Positions 17,713 to 31,165 of a stretch of 32,500 bases of DNA are shown piece after piece. The notes beneath the pieces are model-generated. The model did not search any database and had not been told where the DNA came from. It was given only the letters and a program-made list of their open reading frames with translations. The stretch is taken from contig NW_026729169.1 in assembly GCF_030272615.1 (NCBI RefSeq), positions 70,001-102,500 of the forward strand, given 5' to 3'. Every line of letters begins with the position of its first letter. Position 1 is the first letter of the stretch. Source of the DNA: Cryptomeria japonica (lineage: Eukaryota > Streptophyta > Pinopsida > Cupressales > Cupressaceae). The translations under genes and the position numbers were made by a program.

Positions 17713-18966
17713 CACCCACCCTGGCCAAGGTGGGTCACGGGGTGGGTCCTAGGGTGGGTAACGGGGTGGGTACTAAGGTGCGTGCCAAGGTGGGTCATGG
17801 GGTGGGTGCCAAGGTGGGCACCAGGGTGGGTGTGCACCAACCCTAGCCAGGGTAGGTCACGGGGTGGTTGTCGGGGTGGGCGTCAAGGAGCCAAGGTGGG
17901 TGGCAAGTAGCCAAGTTGCGTGCCAAGGTGGGTGTCGGGGTGGGTGCCAAGGATCCAAGGTGGGTGCCAAGGAACCAAGGTGGGTGTCTGGGTGGGTGCC
18001 GAGGTGGGAGCCAGGGTGGGTCCCAAGGTGAGTGCAAAGGTGGGTGCCAGGGTCAAGGTGAGTGCCAATGTGGGTTCCAAGGTGCCAGGGTCAGGGTGAG
18101 TGCCAATGTGGGTTCAAAGGTGCTAAGTTGGGTGCGAGGTTGGGTGCGAGGGTGGGTGGGTGCCAAGGTGTGCTAGGTGGAAGCCCGGGTGGGTCGGCAT
18201 CCCATGGGTGTCGAGTTGGGTGCCTGATGGGTGCTTCTTGTCAAGTTTTAGTCGTCGGGACTCATTTCGAGCCTTAGAGGTCGTTTCTTGTCCGGTTGCC
18301 CTGTCTTCGACCTGGGAACCCAATTTTGGTCCTCGGGTCCCATTTTTTTTTGTCTCGCATCCCACTTTTGGCCTGTGGCCTTTTCGGGGTCGATTCTCGT
18401 TTTGGGCATCAGAGCATGTTTCTTCTCCTAAAACCCAATATTTGTTTATTAAGTCTCGGAACACATTTTTGTTCTCGTGGACCCATCATGGGTCTTGGAA
18501 CGCATTTGTGGTCCTTGGGTCCCATTTTGCATCCCGAAACTTGTGTTTTGGTGCTTGATCCCTATTTTGGGTGCCCACCTTGCACCAAGTGCGCACCCGG
18601 GGCAAACCGAGCGCCTTGGTGCACCGGGGCAAGATCGAGCGTGCACCCGAGGCGCCCCGAACATGCACCAAGGTGCACTCGGCCCACATGTGAGCGCAGG
18701 TCGTTGCGCCCGAGGTGGTGTGTGGGCACCGCGTTGCAGACGGGACACTGCACGCACACGACGCCCCGTCCAGGTGCACGCACGTAGGCCGGGCCGGGTG
18801 CACACCCGACGCCCTAGCAAGGTGCGCGCACCCGGGCAGGGCTCACACTTGGCGAACGGGGCGCACTTCGCGAGGGAGGGTGTGCACCTCGACGGGGGTG
18901 GGTGGCCGGGGTGGATTCGCACGTGGGTCGCGGTTTGCTAAGTACACACTGCGACAAGCTCATAAC

Positions 18967-19085
18967 GGGTGCGATCATACCAGCGTTAGTGCACCGGATC
19001 CCATCAGAACTCCGCAGTTAAGCGCGCTTGGGCCGGAGTAGTACTGGGATGGGTGACCTCCCGGGAAGTCCCGGTGTTGCACCCT
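18967..19085 (+). rRNA. 5S ribosomal RNA, copy 2
   Basis: Identical to copy 1 over the full 119 bp, including internal promoter boxes, and 6033 bp after it. The upstream 35 bases are also unchanged. Confidence 0.98.
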
Positions 19086-19097
19086 TTCTTAGTTTTT
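19086..19097 (+). terminator. Pol III terminator, 5S copy 2
   Basis: TTCTTAGTTTTT, same as copy 1; T5 at 19093-19097. Confidence 0.75.
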
Positions 19098-20323
19098 CGC
19101 CGGGCGTCGCAATGCTATTTGAATAAACCTTTTGCCCGTTTGCGTTCTCGTCGGGGCCGGGCCGGGCCGGGGTGCGCTGCCCGCACTACCGCGCGCGCGG
19201 GGGCGACACCGAGCGCGCACCCGAGGCGCCCCGAGCACACAGGCCACGGTGCAACCCGGGCGTTGTGCGCGCACCCCGGTGCGCCCGAGGTGCTGCGCGC
19301 GCACCCAGGTGAAATCGGTGTGCACCTCGGCCAGTGCGCGCTCGGTCGAGTCGCGCACGTTGGCCAAGGTGCACGGTGATGTTTCTTAATCTAATGTTCC
19401 GCACCAGACGCCCGGGACAGGTGAGCGAAGCTGGGCGGGGCCGGGTGCGCGGCCGGGGCAGGTGCACGCAGCTGGAGAGAGCTTTGGAGCACACCAGAGG
19501 TGCGCACCTTGGAGCACACTTCGGAGCGCACCAATGATGCGCTCCATTCAAAAGTTTCCTGAAAAGGCAAAAAAAGTTGAGATTATAGAATTTCCCACTT
19601 GAGAGATTGTAAAAAAAAAAAATTTAAAATGAAGGAAACGCGGGTGCCAAGGTGTGCGCGCCCGGGTGCGCAGCCCAGCCAAGGTGTGCGCACCAAGGCG
19701 CCCACCCTGGCGAAGGTGCACGCAAGGTGCGCACCCGAGGCAAACCGGACAATTAACCCAACTTTCGACTTCGCGCGCACCTGCGCACCTTGGAGCGCAC
19801 TTCGGAGCGCTCCTTGGTGCGCACCAATCTTGGGCACCTCGGAGTGCACCATGGCGCCCACCAAGGTGCGCACCCGGGGCAAACCGAGCTCCGACTTCGT
19901 GCGCACCTTGGAGCGCACGAAAGGTGCGCACCATGGCGCCCACCAAGGTGCGCAGCCCAGCCAAGGCGTGCGCATCAAGGTGCGCACCCTGGCGAAGGTG
20001 CGCACCCGGGGCAAACCGAGCTCCGACTTCGTGCGCACCTTGGAGCGCACAAAGGGTGCGCAACCCAGCCAAGGTGTGCGCACCCCGGGCAAACCGAGCT
20101 CCGAATCGTGCGCACCTTGGAGCACACTTCGGAGCCCTCCTTGGTGCGCACCGATGTTGCGCACCTCGGAGCGCACCCGGGGAAAACAATGCAATTAACC
20201 CGACTTTCGACTTCGTGGGCACCTCGGAGCGCTCTCGGGTTCGCACCTCGGAGCACACCGAGGTGCGCACCTTTGATGCGCTGCCTTCACCAATTTCCAG
20301 AAAAGGCAAGAAAACATTGAGAA

Positions 20324-21755
20324 GGTGTGCGCACCGAGGTGCCCACCCTGGCGAAGGTGCACGCGAGGTGCGCACCCGGGGCAAACCGGGCTCCGACTTC
20401 GTGCACGCCATGCTGCGCACCTTGGAGGGCCATGGTGCGCACCTTGGAGCACACTTCGGAGCGCTCAATGGTGCCCAACCCAGCCAAGGTGCCCACCGCG
20501 GCGAAGGTGCACGCGAGGTGCGCACCCGGGGCAAACCGGGCTCCGACTTCGTGCACGCCGCACCTTGGAGCACACTTCGGAGCGCTCCTTGGTGCGCACC
20601 AGGGCGCGCAACCCAGCCGAGGTGCCCACCCCGGCGAAGGTGCACGCGGGGTGCGCACCCGGGGCAAACCGGGCTCCGACTTCGTGCACGCCATGGTGCC
20701 CACCGCGGCGAAGGTGCACGCGAGGTGCGCACCCGGGGCAAACCGGGCTCCGACTTCGTGCACGCCGCACCTTGGAGCACACTTCGGAGCGCTCCTTGGT
20801 GCGCACCAGGGCGCGCAACCCAGCCGAGGTGCCCACCCCGGCGAAGGTGCACGCGAGGTGCGCACCCGGGGCAAACCGGGCTCCGACTTCGTGCACGCCA
20901 TGGTGCCCACCGCGGCGAAGGTGCACGCGAGGTGCGCACCCGGGGCAAACCGGGCTCCGACTTCGTGCACGCCGCACCTTGGAGCACACTTCGGAGCGCT
21001 CCTTGGTGCGCACCATGGTGCCCACCAGGGCGCGCAACCCCGCCGAAGGTGCACGCGAGGTGCGCACCCGGGGCAAACCGGGCTCCGACTTCGTGCACGC
21101 CGCACCTTGGAGCACACTTCGGAGCGCTCCTTGGTGCGCACCAGGGCGCGCAACCCCGCCGAAGGTGCACGCGAGGTGCGCACCCGGGGCAAACCGGGCT
21201 CCGACTTCGTGCACGCCATGGTGCGCACCAGGGTGCCCACCGCGGCGAAGGTGCGCACCCGGGGCAAACCGGGCTCCGACTTCGTGCACGCCGCACCTTG
21301 GAGCACACTTCGGAGCGCTCCTTGGTGCGCACCAGGGCGCGCAACCCAGCCGAGGTGCCCACCCCGGCGAAGGTGCACGCGAGGTGCGCACCCGGGGCAA
21401 ACCGGGCTCCGACTTCGTGCACGCCATGGTGCCCACCGCGGCGAAGGTGCGCACCCGGGGCAAACCGGGCTAGGACTTCGTGCACGCCGCACCTTGGAGC
21501 ACACTTTGGAGCGCTCCTTGGTGCGCACCATGGTGCCCACCAGGCCGCGCAACCCAGCCAAGGTGTGCGCACCAAGGTGCACGCGAGGTGCGCACCCGGG
21601 GCAAACCGGGGTCCGGCTTCGTGCACGCCGCACCTTGGAGCACACATCGGGGCGCTCCCGGGTTCGCACCGGCGTTGCGCACCGTGGTGGGCACCTCGGA
21701 GCGCACCGTGGTGGGCACCTCGGAGCACACCAAGGTGGGCAGCGAGGTGCGCACC
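20324..21755. repeat. 133+74-bp composite subrepeats of unit 2
   Basis: GGCGAAGG landmarks at 20501, 20634, 20708, 20841 and 20915 give alternating 133 and 74 bp (one interval of 73-74). One GCGGCGAAGG position that is damaged in unit 1 (near 14671) is intact here. Confidence 0.88.
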
Positions 21756-24700
21756 TTTGATGCGATGCCTTCACTAATTTCCATAAAAGGCAAAAAAAAA
21801 CGAGATTTTAAAATTTCCGTTTTGAAAGATAGTGAGAAAAAGGGAATGCTGGTGCCATCTTGAGCCCGCCCTGGTGCGCAGCCCAGCCAAGGTGTGCGCA
21901 CCAAGGTGCCCACCCTGGCGAAGGTGCGCGCCCGGGCAATTAACCCAACTTCCAACTTCGCGCGCGCCAGGGTGGGAGCGCACCCAACAACCGGGCCTGG
22001 GAAGAGCCAATGCGAGAAACCCCACCAAACGCTCTGACAAAAAAAGAGGGGGCGCTCCAGTAACCCCGCTTCGGAGCGCACCCTGGGCAAACCCAGCCAG
22101 GGTGCCCACCCCGGCCAAGGTGCAGGCGAGGTGCGCACCCGGGGCAAACCGGGCTCCGACAACGTGCACGCCGCACCTTGGAGCACACTTCGTAGCGCTC
22201 CCGGGTGCGCACCTCAGAGCACACCAAGGTGGGCAGCGAGGTGCGCACCTTTGATGCGCTGCCTTCACTAATTTCCAGAAAAGGCAAAAAAAAGAGGAGA
22301 TTTTAAAATTTCCGTTTTGAAAGATAGTGAAAAAAACGGAACGCGGGTGCCATCTTGAGCCCGCCCTGGTGCACAGCCCAGGTAAGGTGCCCACCCTGGC
22401 AAAGGTGCGCACCCGGGCAATTAACCCTACTTCCGACTTCGTGCGCGCCAGGGTGGCAACCGGGCCTGGGAAGAGCCAATGCGAGAAACCCCACCAAACG
22501 CTCCGACAAAAAAAGAGGCGGCGCTCCAATAACCCCGCTTCGGAGCGCAGCCGGGGCAAACCCAGCCAAGGTGCCCACCCCGACGAAGGTGCACGCGAGG
22601 TGCGCACCCGGGGCAAACCGGGCTCCGACAACGTGCACGCAGCACCTTGGAGCACACTTCGAAGCACTCCCGGGTGCCCACCGGCGTTGCGCACCGTGGT
22701 GGGCAGCGAGGTGCGCACCTTTGATGCGCTGCCTTCACTAATTTCCAGAAAAGGCAAAAAAAAATGAGATTTTAAAATTTCCGTTTTGAAAGATAGTGAA
22801 AAAAACGGAACGCGGGTGCCATCTTGAGCCCGCCCTGGTGCGCAGCCCAGGCAAGGCATGCGCACCAAGGTGCCCACCCGCGGTGCACGCCCGGGGCAAA
22901 CCGGGCTCCGACTTCGTGCAGGCCGCACCTTGGAGCACACTTCGGAGCGCTCCTTGGTGCGCACCATGGTGCCCACCAGGGCGCACCCGGGGCAAACCGG
23001 GCTCCGACTTCGTGCACGCCGCACCTTGGAGCACACATCGGAGCGCTCCCAGGTTCGCACCAGCGTTGCGCACCTTTGATGCGCTGCCTTCACTAATTTC
23101 CAGAAAAGGCAAAAAAAAACGATATTTTAAAATTTCCGTTCTGAAAGATAGTGAAAAAAACGGAACGCGGGTGCCATCTTGAGCCCTTCCTGGTGCGCAG
23201 CCCAGGCAAGTTGTGCGCACCAAGGTGCCCACCCTGGCGGAGGTGCGCGCCCGGGGCAAACCGGGCTCCGACTTCGTGCACTGCATGGTGCCCACCAAGG
23301 CGCGCAACCCAGCCAAGGTGCCCACCGCAGCGAAGGTGCACGCGAGGTGCGCACCCGAGGTGCACACCCGGGGCAAACCGAGCTCCGACTTCGTGCACGC
23401 CGCACCTTGGAGCACACTTCAGAGCGCTCCTTGGTGCGCACCAGGGCGCGCAACCCAGCCAAGGTGCTCACCCCGGCGAAGGTGCACGCGAGGTGCGCAC
23501 CCGGGGCAAGCCGGGCTCGGACTTCGTGCACGCCGCACCTTGGAGCACACATCGGAGCGCTCCCGGGTTCGCACCAGCATTGCGCACCTTTGATGCGCTG
23601 CCTTCACTAATTTCCAGAAAAGGCAAAAAAAAAAAAAAAACGAGATTTTAAAATTTCCGTTTTGAAAGATAGTGAAAAAAACGGAACGCGGGTGCCATCT
23701 TGAGCCCGCCCTGGTGTGCAGCCCAGGCAAGTTGTGCGCACCAAGGCACCCACCCTGGCCAAGGTGGGTCACGGGGTGGGTCCTAGGGTGGGTAACGGGG
23801 TGGGTACTAAGGTGCGTGCCAAGGTGGGTCATGGGGTGGGTGCCAAGGTGGGCACCAGGGTGGGTGTGCACCAACCCTAGCCAGGGTAGGTCACGGGGTG
23901 GTTGTCGGGGTGGGCGTCAAGGAGCCAAGGTGGGTGGCAAGTAGCCAAGTTGCGTGCCAAGGTGGGTGTCGGGGTGGGTGCCAAGGATCCAAGGTGGGTG
24001 CCAAGGAACCAAGGTGGGTGTCTGGGTGGGTGCCGAGGTGGGAGCCAGGGTGGGTCCCAAGGTGAGTGCAAAGGTGGGTGCCAGGGTCAAGGTGAGTGCC
24101 AATGTGGGTTCCAAGGTGCCAGGGTCAGGGTGAGTGCCAATGTGGGTTCAAAGGTGCTAAGTTGGGTGCGAGGTTGGGTGCGAGGGTGGGTGGGTGCCAA
24201 GGTGTGCTAGGTGGAAGCCCGGGTGGGTCGGCATCCCATGGGTGTCGAGTTGGGTGCCTGATGGGTGCTTCTTGTCAAGTTTTAGTCGTCGGGACTCATT
24301 TCGAGCCTTAGAGGTCGTTTCTTGTCCGGTTGCCCTGTCTTCGACCTGGGAACCCAATTTTGGTCCTCGGGTCCCATTTTTTTTTGTCTCGCATCCCACT
24401 TTTGGCCTGTGGCCTTTTCGGGGTCGATTCTCGTTTTGGGCATCAGAGCATGTTTCTTCTCCTAAAACCCAATATTTGTTTATTAAGTCTCGGAACACAT
24501 TTTTGTTCTCGTGGACCCATCATGGGTCTTGGAACGCATTTGTGGTCCTTGGGTCCCATTTTGCATCCCGAAACTTGTGTTTTGGTGCTTGATCCCTATT
24601 TTGGGTGCCCACCTTGCACCAAGTGCGCACCCGGGGCAAACCGAGCGCCTTGGTGCACCGGGGCAAGATCGAGCGTGCACCCGAGGCGCCCCGAACATGC

Positions 24701-25000
24701 ACCAAGGTGCACTCGGCCCACATGTGAGCGCAGGTCGTTGCGCCCGAGGTGGTGTGTGGGCACCGCGTTGCAGACGGGACACTGCACGCACACGACGCCC
24801 CGTCCAGGTGCACGCACGTAGGCCGGGCCGGGTGCACACCCGATGCCCTAGCAAGGTGCGCGCACCCGGGCAGGGCTCACACTTGGCGAACGGGGCGCAC
24901 TTCGCGAGGGAGGGTGTGCACCTCGACGGGGGTGGGTGGCCGGGGTGGATTCGCACGTGGGTCGCGGTTTGCTAAGTACACACTGCGACAAGCTCATAAC

Positions 25001-25119
25001 GGGTGCGATCATACCAGCGTTAGTGCACCGGATCCCATCAGAACTCCGCAGTTAAGCGCGCTTGGGCCGGAGTAGTACTGGGATGGGTGACCTCCCGGGA
25101 AGTCCCGGTGTTGCACCCT
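25001..25119 (+). rRNA. 5S ribosomal RNA, copy 3
   Basis: Identical to copies 1 and 2, 6034 bp after copy 2. Its unit has private substitutions in the spacer but none in the gene. Confidence 0.98.
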
Positions 25120-25131
25120 TTCTTAGTTTTT
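25120..25131 (+). terminator. Pol III terminator, 5S copy 3
   Basis: TTCTTAGTTTTT, T5 at 25127-25131. Confidence 0.75.
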
Positions 25132-28100
25132 CGCCGGGCGTCGCAATGCTATTTGAATAAACCTTTTGCCCGTTTGCGTTCTCGTCGGGGCCGGGCCGGG
25201 CCGGGGTGCGCTGCCCGCACTACCGCGCGCGCGGGGGCGACACCGAGCGCGCACCCGAGGCGCCCCGAGCACACAGGCCACGGTGCAACCCGGGCGTTGT
25301 GCGCGCACCCCGGTGCGCCCGAGGTGCTGCGCGCGCACCCAGGTGAAATCGGTGTGCACCTCGGCCAGTGCGCGCTCGGTCGAGTCGCGCACGTTGGCCA
25401 AGGTGCACGGTGATGTTTCTTACTCTAAGGTTCCGCACCAGACGCCCGGGACAGGTGAGCGAAGCTGGGCGGGGCCGGGTGCGCGGCCGGGGCAGGTGCA
25501 CGCAGCTGGAGAGAGCTTTGGAGCACACCAGAGGTGCGCACCTTGGAGCACACTTCGGAGCGCACCAATGATGCGCTCCATTCAAAAGTTTCCTGAAAAG
25601 GCAAAAAAAGTTGAGATTATAGAATTTCCCACTTGAGAGATTGTAAAAAAAAAAAATTTAAAATGAAGGAAACGCGGGTGCCAAGGTGTGCGCGCCCGGG
25701 TGCGCAGCCCAGCCAAGGTGTGCGCACCAAGGCGCCCACCCTGGCGAAGGTGCACGCAAGGTGCGCACCCGAGGCAAACCGGACAATTAACCCAACTTTC
25801 GACTTCGCGCGCACCTGCGCACCTTGGAGCGCACTTCGGAGCGCTCCTTGGTGCGCACCAATCTTGGGCACCTCGGAGTGCACCATGGCGCCCACCAAGG
25901 TGCGCACCCGGGGCAAACCGAGCTCCGACTTCGTGCGCACCTTGGAGCGCACGAAAGGTGCGCACCATGGCGCCCACCAAGGTGCGCAGCCCAGCCAAGG
26001 CGTGCGCATCAAGGTGCGCACCCTGGCGAAGGTGCGCACCCGGGGCAAACCGAGCTCCGACTTCGTGCGCACCTTGGAGCGCACAAAGGGTGCGCAACCC
26101 AGCCAAGGTGTGCGCACCCCGGGCAAACCGAGCTCCGAATCGTGCGCACCTTGGAGCACACTTCGGAGCCCTCCTTGGTGCGCACCGATGTTGCGCACCT
26201 CGGAGCGCACCCGGGGAAAACAATGCAATTAACCCGACTTTCGACTTCGTGGGCACCTCGGAGCGCTCTCGGGTTCGCACCTCGGAGCACACCGAGGTGC
26301 GCACCTTTGATGCGCTGCCTTCACCAATTTCCAGAAAAGGCAAGAAAACATTGAGAAGGTGTGCGCACCGAGGTGCCCACCCTGGCGAAGGTGCACGCGA
26401 GGTGCGCACCCGGGGCAAACCGGGCTCCGACTTCGTGCACGCCATGCTGCGCACCTTGGAGGGCCATGGTGCGCACCTTGGAGCACACTTCGGAGCGCTC
26501 AATGGTGCCCAACCCAGCCAAGGTGCCCACCGCGGCGAAGGTGCACGCGAGGTGCGCACTCGGGGCAAACCGGGCTCCGACTTCGTGCACGCCGCACCTT
26601 GGAGCACACTTCGGAGCGCTCCTTGGTGCGCACCAGGGCGCGCAACCCAGCCGAGGTGCCCACCCCGGCGAAGGTGCACGCGGGGTGCGCACCCGGGGCA
26701 AACCGGGCTCCGACTTCGTGCACGCCATGGTGCCCACCGCGGCGAAGGTGCACGCGAGGTGCGCACCCGGGGCAAACCGGGCTCCGACTTCGTGCACGCC
26801 GCACCTTGGAGCACACTTCGGAGCGCTCCTTGGTGCGCACCAGGGCGCGCAACCCAGCCGAGGTGCCCACCCCGGCGAAGGTGCACGCGAGGTGCGCACC
26901 CGGGGCAAACCGGGCTCCGACTTCGTGCACGCCATGGTGCCCACCGCGGCGAAGGTGCACGCGAGGTGCGCACCCGGGGCAAACCGGGCTCCGACTTTGT
27001 GCACGCCGCACCTTGGAGCACACTTCGGAGCGCTCCTTGGTCCGCACCATGGTGCCCACCAGGGCGCGCAACCCCGCCGAAGGTGCACGCGAGGTGCGCA
27101 CCCGGGGCAAACCGGGCTCCGACTTCGTGCACGCCGCACCTTGGAGCACACTTCGGAGCGCTCCTTGGTGCGCACCAGGGCGCGCAACCCCGCCGAAGGT
27201 GCACGCGAGGTGCGCACCCGGGGCAAACCGGGCTCCGACTTCGTGCACGCCATGGTGCGCACCAGGGTGCCCACCGCGGCGAAGGTGCGCACCCGGGGCA
27301 AACCGGGCTCCGACTTCGTGCACGCCGCACCTTGGAGCACACTTCGGAGCGCTCCTTGGTGCGCACCAGGGCGCGCAACCCAGCCGAGGTGCCCACCCCG
27401 GCGAAGGTGCACGCGAGGTGCGCACCCGGGGCAAACCGGGCTCCGACTTCGTGCACGCCATGGTGCCCACCGCGGCGAAGGTGCGCACCCGGGGCAAACC
27501 GGGCTAGGACTTCGTGCACGCCGCACCTTGGAGCACACTTTGGAGCGCTCCTTGGTGCGCACCATGGTGCCCACCAGGCCGCGCAACCCAGCCAAGGTGT
27601 GCGCACCAAGGTGCACGCGAGGTGCGCACCCGGGGCAAACCGGGGTCCGGCTTCGTGCACGCCGCACCTTGGAGCACACATCGGGGCGCTCCCGGGTTCG
27701 CACCGGCGTTGCGCACCGTGGTGGGCACCTCGGAGCGCACCGTGGTGGGCACCTCGGAGCACACCAAGGTGGGCAGCGAGGTGCGCACCTTTGATGCGAT
27801 GCCTTCACTAATTTCCATAAAAGGCAAAAAAAAACGAGATTTTAAAATTTCCGTTTTGAAAGATAGTGAGAAAAAGGGAATGCTGGTGCCATCTTGAGCC
27901 CGCCCTGGTGCGCAGCCCAGCCAAGGTGTGCGCACCAAGGTGCCCACCCTGGCGAAGGTGCGCGCCCGGGCAATTAACCCAACTTCCAACTTCGCGCGCG
28001 CCAGGGTGGGAGCGCACCCAACAACCGGGCCTGGGAAGAGCCAATGCGAGAAACCCCACCAAACGCTCTGACAAAAAAAGAGGGGGCGCTCCAGTAACCC

Positions 28101-31034
28101 CGCTTCGGAGCGCACCCTGGGCAAACCCAGCCAGGGTGCCCACCCCGGCCAAGGTGCAGGCGAGGTGCGCACCCGGGGCAAACCGGGCTCCGACAACGTG
28201 CACGCCGCACCTTGGAGCACACTTCGTAGCGCTCCCGGGTGCGCACCTCAGAGCACACCAAGGTGGGCAGCGAGGTGCGCACCTTTGATGCGCTGCCTTC
28301 ACTAATTTCCAGAAAAGGCAAAAAAAAGAGGAGATTTTAAAATTTCCGTTTTGAAAGATAGTGAAAAAAACGGAACGCGGGTGCCATCTTGAGCCCGCCC
28401 TGGTGCACAGCCCAGGTAAGGTGCCCACCCTGGCAAAGGTGCGCACCCGGGCAATTAACCCTACTTCCGACTTCGTGCGCGCCAGGGTGGCAACCGGGCC
28501 TGGGAAGAGCCAATGCGAGAAACCCCACCAAACGCTCCGACAAAAAAAGAGGCGGCGCTCCAATAACCCCGCTTCGGAGCGCAGCCGGGGCAAACCCAGC
28601 CAAGGTGCCCACCCCGACGAAGGTGCACGCGAGGTGCGCACCCGGGGCAAACCGGGCTCCGACAACGTGCACGCAGCACCTTGGAGCACACTTCGAAGCA
28701 CTCCCGGGTGCCCACCGGCGTTGCGCACCGTGGTGGGCAGCGAGGTGCGCACCTTTGATGCGCTGCCTTCACTAATTTCCAGAAAAGGCAAAAAAAAATG
28801 AGATTTTAAAATTTCCGTTTTGAAAGATAGTGAAAAAAACGGAACGCGGGTGCCATCTTGAGCCCGCCCTGGTGCGCAGCCCAGGCAAGGCATGCGCACC
28901 AAGGTGCCCACCCGCGGTGCACGCCCGGGGCAAACCGGGCTCCGACTTCGTGCAGGGCGCACCTTGGAGCACACTTCGGAGCGCTCCTTGGTGCGCACCA
29001 TGGTGCCCACCAGGGCGCACCCGGGGCAAACCGGGCTCCGACTTCGTGCACGCCGCACCTTGGAGCACACATCGGAGCGCTCCCAGGTTCGCACCAGCGT
29101 TGCGCACCTTTGATGCGCTGCCTTCACTAATTTCCAGAAAAGGCAAAAAAAAACGATATTTTAAAATTTCCGTTCTGAAAGATAGTGAAAAAAACGGAAC
29201 GCGGGTGCCATCTTGAGCCCTTCCTGGTGCGCAGCCCAGGCAAGTTGTGCGCACCAAGGTGCCCACCCTGGCGGAGGTGCGCGCCCGGGGCAAACCGGGC
29301 TCCGACTTCGTGCACTGCATGGTGCCCACCAAGGCGCGCAACCCAGCCAAGGTGCCCACCGCAGCGAAGGTGCACGCGAGGTGCGCACCCGAGGTGCACA
29401 CCCGGGGCAAACCGAGCTCCGACTTCGTGCACGCCGCACCTTGGAGCACACTTCAGAGCGCTCCTTGGTGCGCACCAGGGCGCGCAACCCAGCCAAGGTG
29501 CTCACCCCGGCGAAGGTGCACGCGAGGTGCGCACCCGGGGCAAGCCGGGCTCGGACTTCGTGCACGCCGCACCTTGGAGCACACATCGGAGCGCTCCCGG
29601 GTTCGCACCAGCATTGCGCACCTTTGATGCGCTGCCTTCACTAATTTCCAGAAAAGGCAAAAAAAAAAAAAAAATGAGATTTTAAAATTTCCGTTTTGAA
29701 AGATAGTGAAAAAAACGGAACGCGGGTGCCATCTTGAGCCCGCCCTGGTGTGCAGCCCAGGCAAGTTGTGCGCACCAAGGCACCCACCCTGGCCAAGGTG
29801 GGTCACGGGGTGGGTCCTAGGGTGGGTAACGGGGTGGGTACTAAGGTGCGTGCCAAGGTGGGTCATGGGGTGGGTGCCAAGGTGGGCACCAGGGTGGGTG
29901 TGCACCAACCCTAGCCAGGGTAGGTCACGGGGTGGTTGTCGGGGTGGGCGTCAAGGAGCCAAGGTGGGTGGCAAGTAGCCAAGTTGCGTGCCAAGGTGGG
30001 TGTCGGGGTGGGTGCCAAGGATCCAAGGTGGGTGCCAAGGAACCAAGGTGGGTGTCTGGGTGGGTGCCGAGGTGGGAGCCAGGGTGGGTCCCAAGGTGAG
30101 TGCAAAGGTGGGTGCCAGGGTCAAGGTGAGTGCCAATGTGGGTTCCAAGGTGCCAGGGTCAGGGTGAGTGCCAATGTGGGTTCAAAGGTGCTAAGTTGGG
30201 TGCGAGGTTGGGTGCGAGGGTGGGTGGGTGCCAAGGTGTGCTAGGTGGAAGCCCGGGTGGGTCGGCATCCCATGGGTGTCGAGCTGGGTGCCTGATGGGT
30301 GCTTCTTGTCAAGTTTTAGTCGTCGGGACTCATTTCGAGCCTTAGAGGTCGTTTCTTGTCCGGTTGCCCTGTCTTCGACCTGGGAACCCAATTTTGGTCC
30401 TCGGGTCCCATTTTTTTTTGTCTCGCATCCCACTTTTGGCCTGTGGCCTTTTCGGGGTCGATTCTCGTTTTGGGCATCAGAGCATGTTTCTTCTCCTAAA
30501 ACCCAATATTTGTTTATTAAGTCTCGGAACACATTTTTGTTCTCGTGGACCCATCATGGGTCTTGGAACGCATTTGTGGTCCTTGGGTCCCATTTTGCAT
30601 CCCGAAACTTGTGTTTTGGTGCTTGATCCCTATTTTGGGTGCCCACCTTGCACCAAGTGCGCACCCGGGGCAAACCGAGCGCCTTGGTGCACCGGGGCAA
30701 GATCGAGCGTGCACCCGAGGCGCCCCGAACATGCACCAAGGTGCACTCGGCCCACATGTGAGCGCAGGTCGTTGCGCCCGAGGTGGTGTGTGGGCACCGC
30801 GTTGCAGACGGGACACTGCACGCACACGACGCCCCGTCCAGGTGCACGCACGTAGGCCGGGCCGGGTGCACACCCGACGCCCTAGCAAGGTGCGCGCACT
30901 CGGGCAGGGCTCACACTTGGCGAACGGGGCGCACTTCGCGAGGGAGGGTGTGCACCTCGACGGGGGTGGGTGGCCGGGGTGGATTCGCACGTGGGTCGCG
31001 GTTTGCTAAGTACACACTGCGACAAGCTCATAAC

Positions 31035-31153
31035 GGGTGCGATCATACCAGCGTTAGTGCACCGGATCCCATCAGAACTCCGCAGTTAAGCGCGCTTGGG
31101 CCGGAGTAGTACTGGGATGGGTGACCTCCCGGGAAGTCCCGGTGTTGCACCCT
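31035..31153 (+). rRNA. 5S ribosomal RNA, copy 4
   Basis: Identical to the other three copies, 6034 bp after copy 3. The array continues beyond the window end. Confidence 0.98.
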
Positions 31154-31165
31154 TTTTTAGTTTTT
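31153..31165 (+). terminator. Pol III terminator, 5S copy 4 (variant)
   Basis: A C-to-T change turns TTTCTT into an unbroken T6 run at 31153-31158, directly at the gene end, ahead of the usual T5 at 31161-31165. This should stop Pol III several bases earlier than in the other copies. Confidence 0.75.

Larger units (their letters stand above)
17713..23746. repeat. 6.03-kb 5S-containing tandem unit 2 (6034 bp)
   Basis: Same order as unit 1 with few substitutions. It reads AATCTAATG at about 19388, where the other units have ACTCTAAGG. It shares CACTTTGGAGCG (about 21502) and the CTGGAGAG variant (about 19471) with unit 3 only. G-rich repeats 17713-18223; T-rich segment about 18224-18573; composite subrepeats about 20324-21755; AT-rich hairpin blocks from about 21756. 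Confidence 0.95.
23747..29780. repeat. 6.03-kb 5S-containing tandem unit 3 (6034 bp)
   Basis: Closest to unit 2. Private changes include GATGCCC at about 24842, GCGCACTCGGGG at about 26557, TTTGTGCACGCC near 26997, TCCGCACCATGG near 27041 and AGGGCGCACC near 28955. Composite subrepeats lie at about 26358-27789 and AT-rich blocks from about 27790. The poly-A run before 29676 is followed by TGAG rather than CGAG. Confidence 0.95.
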
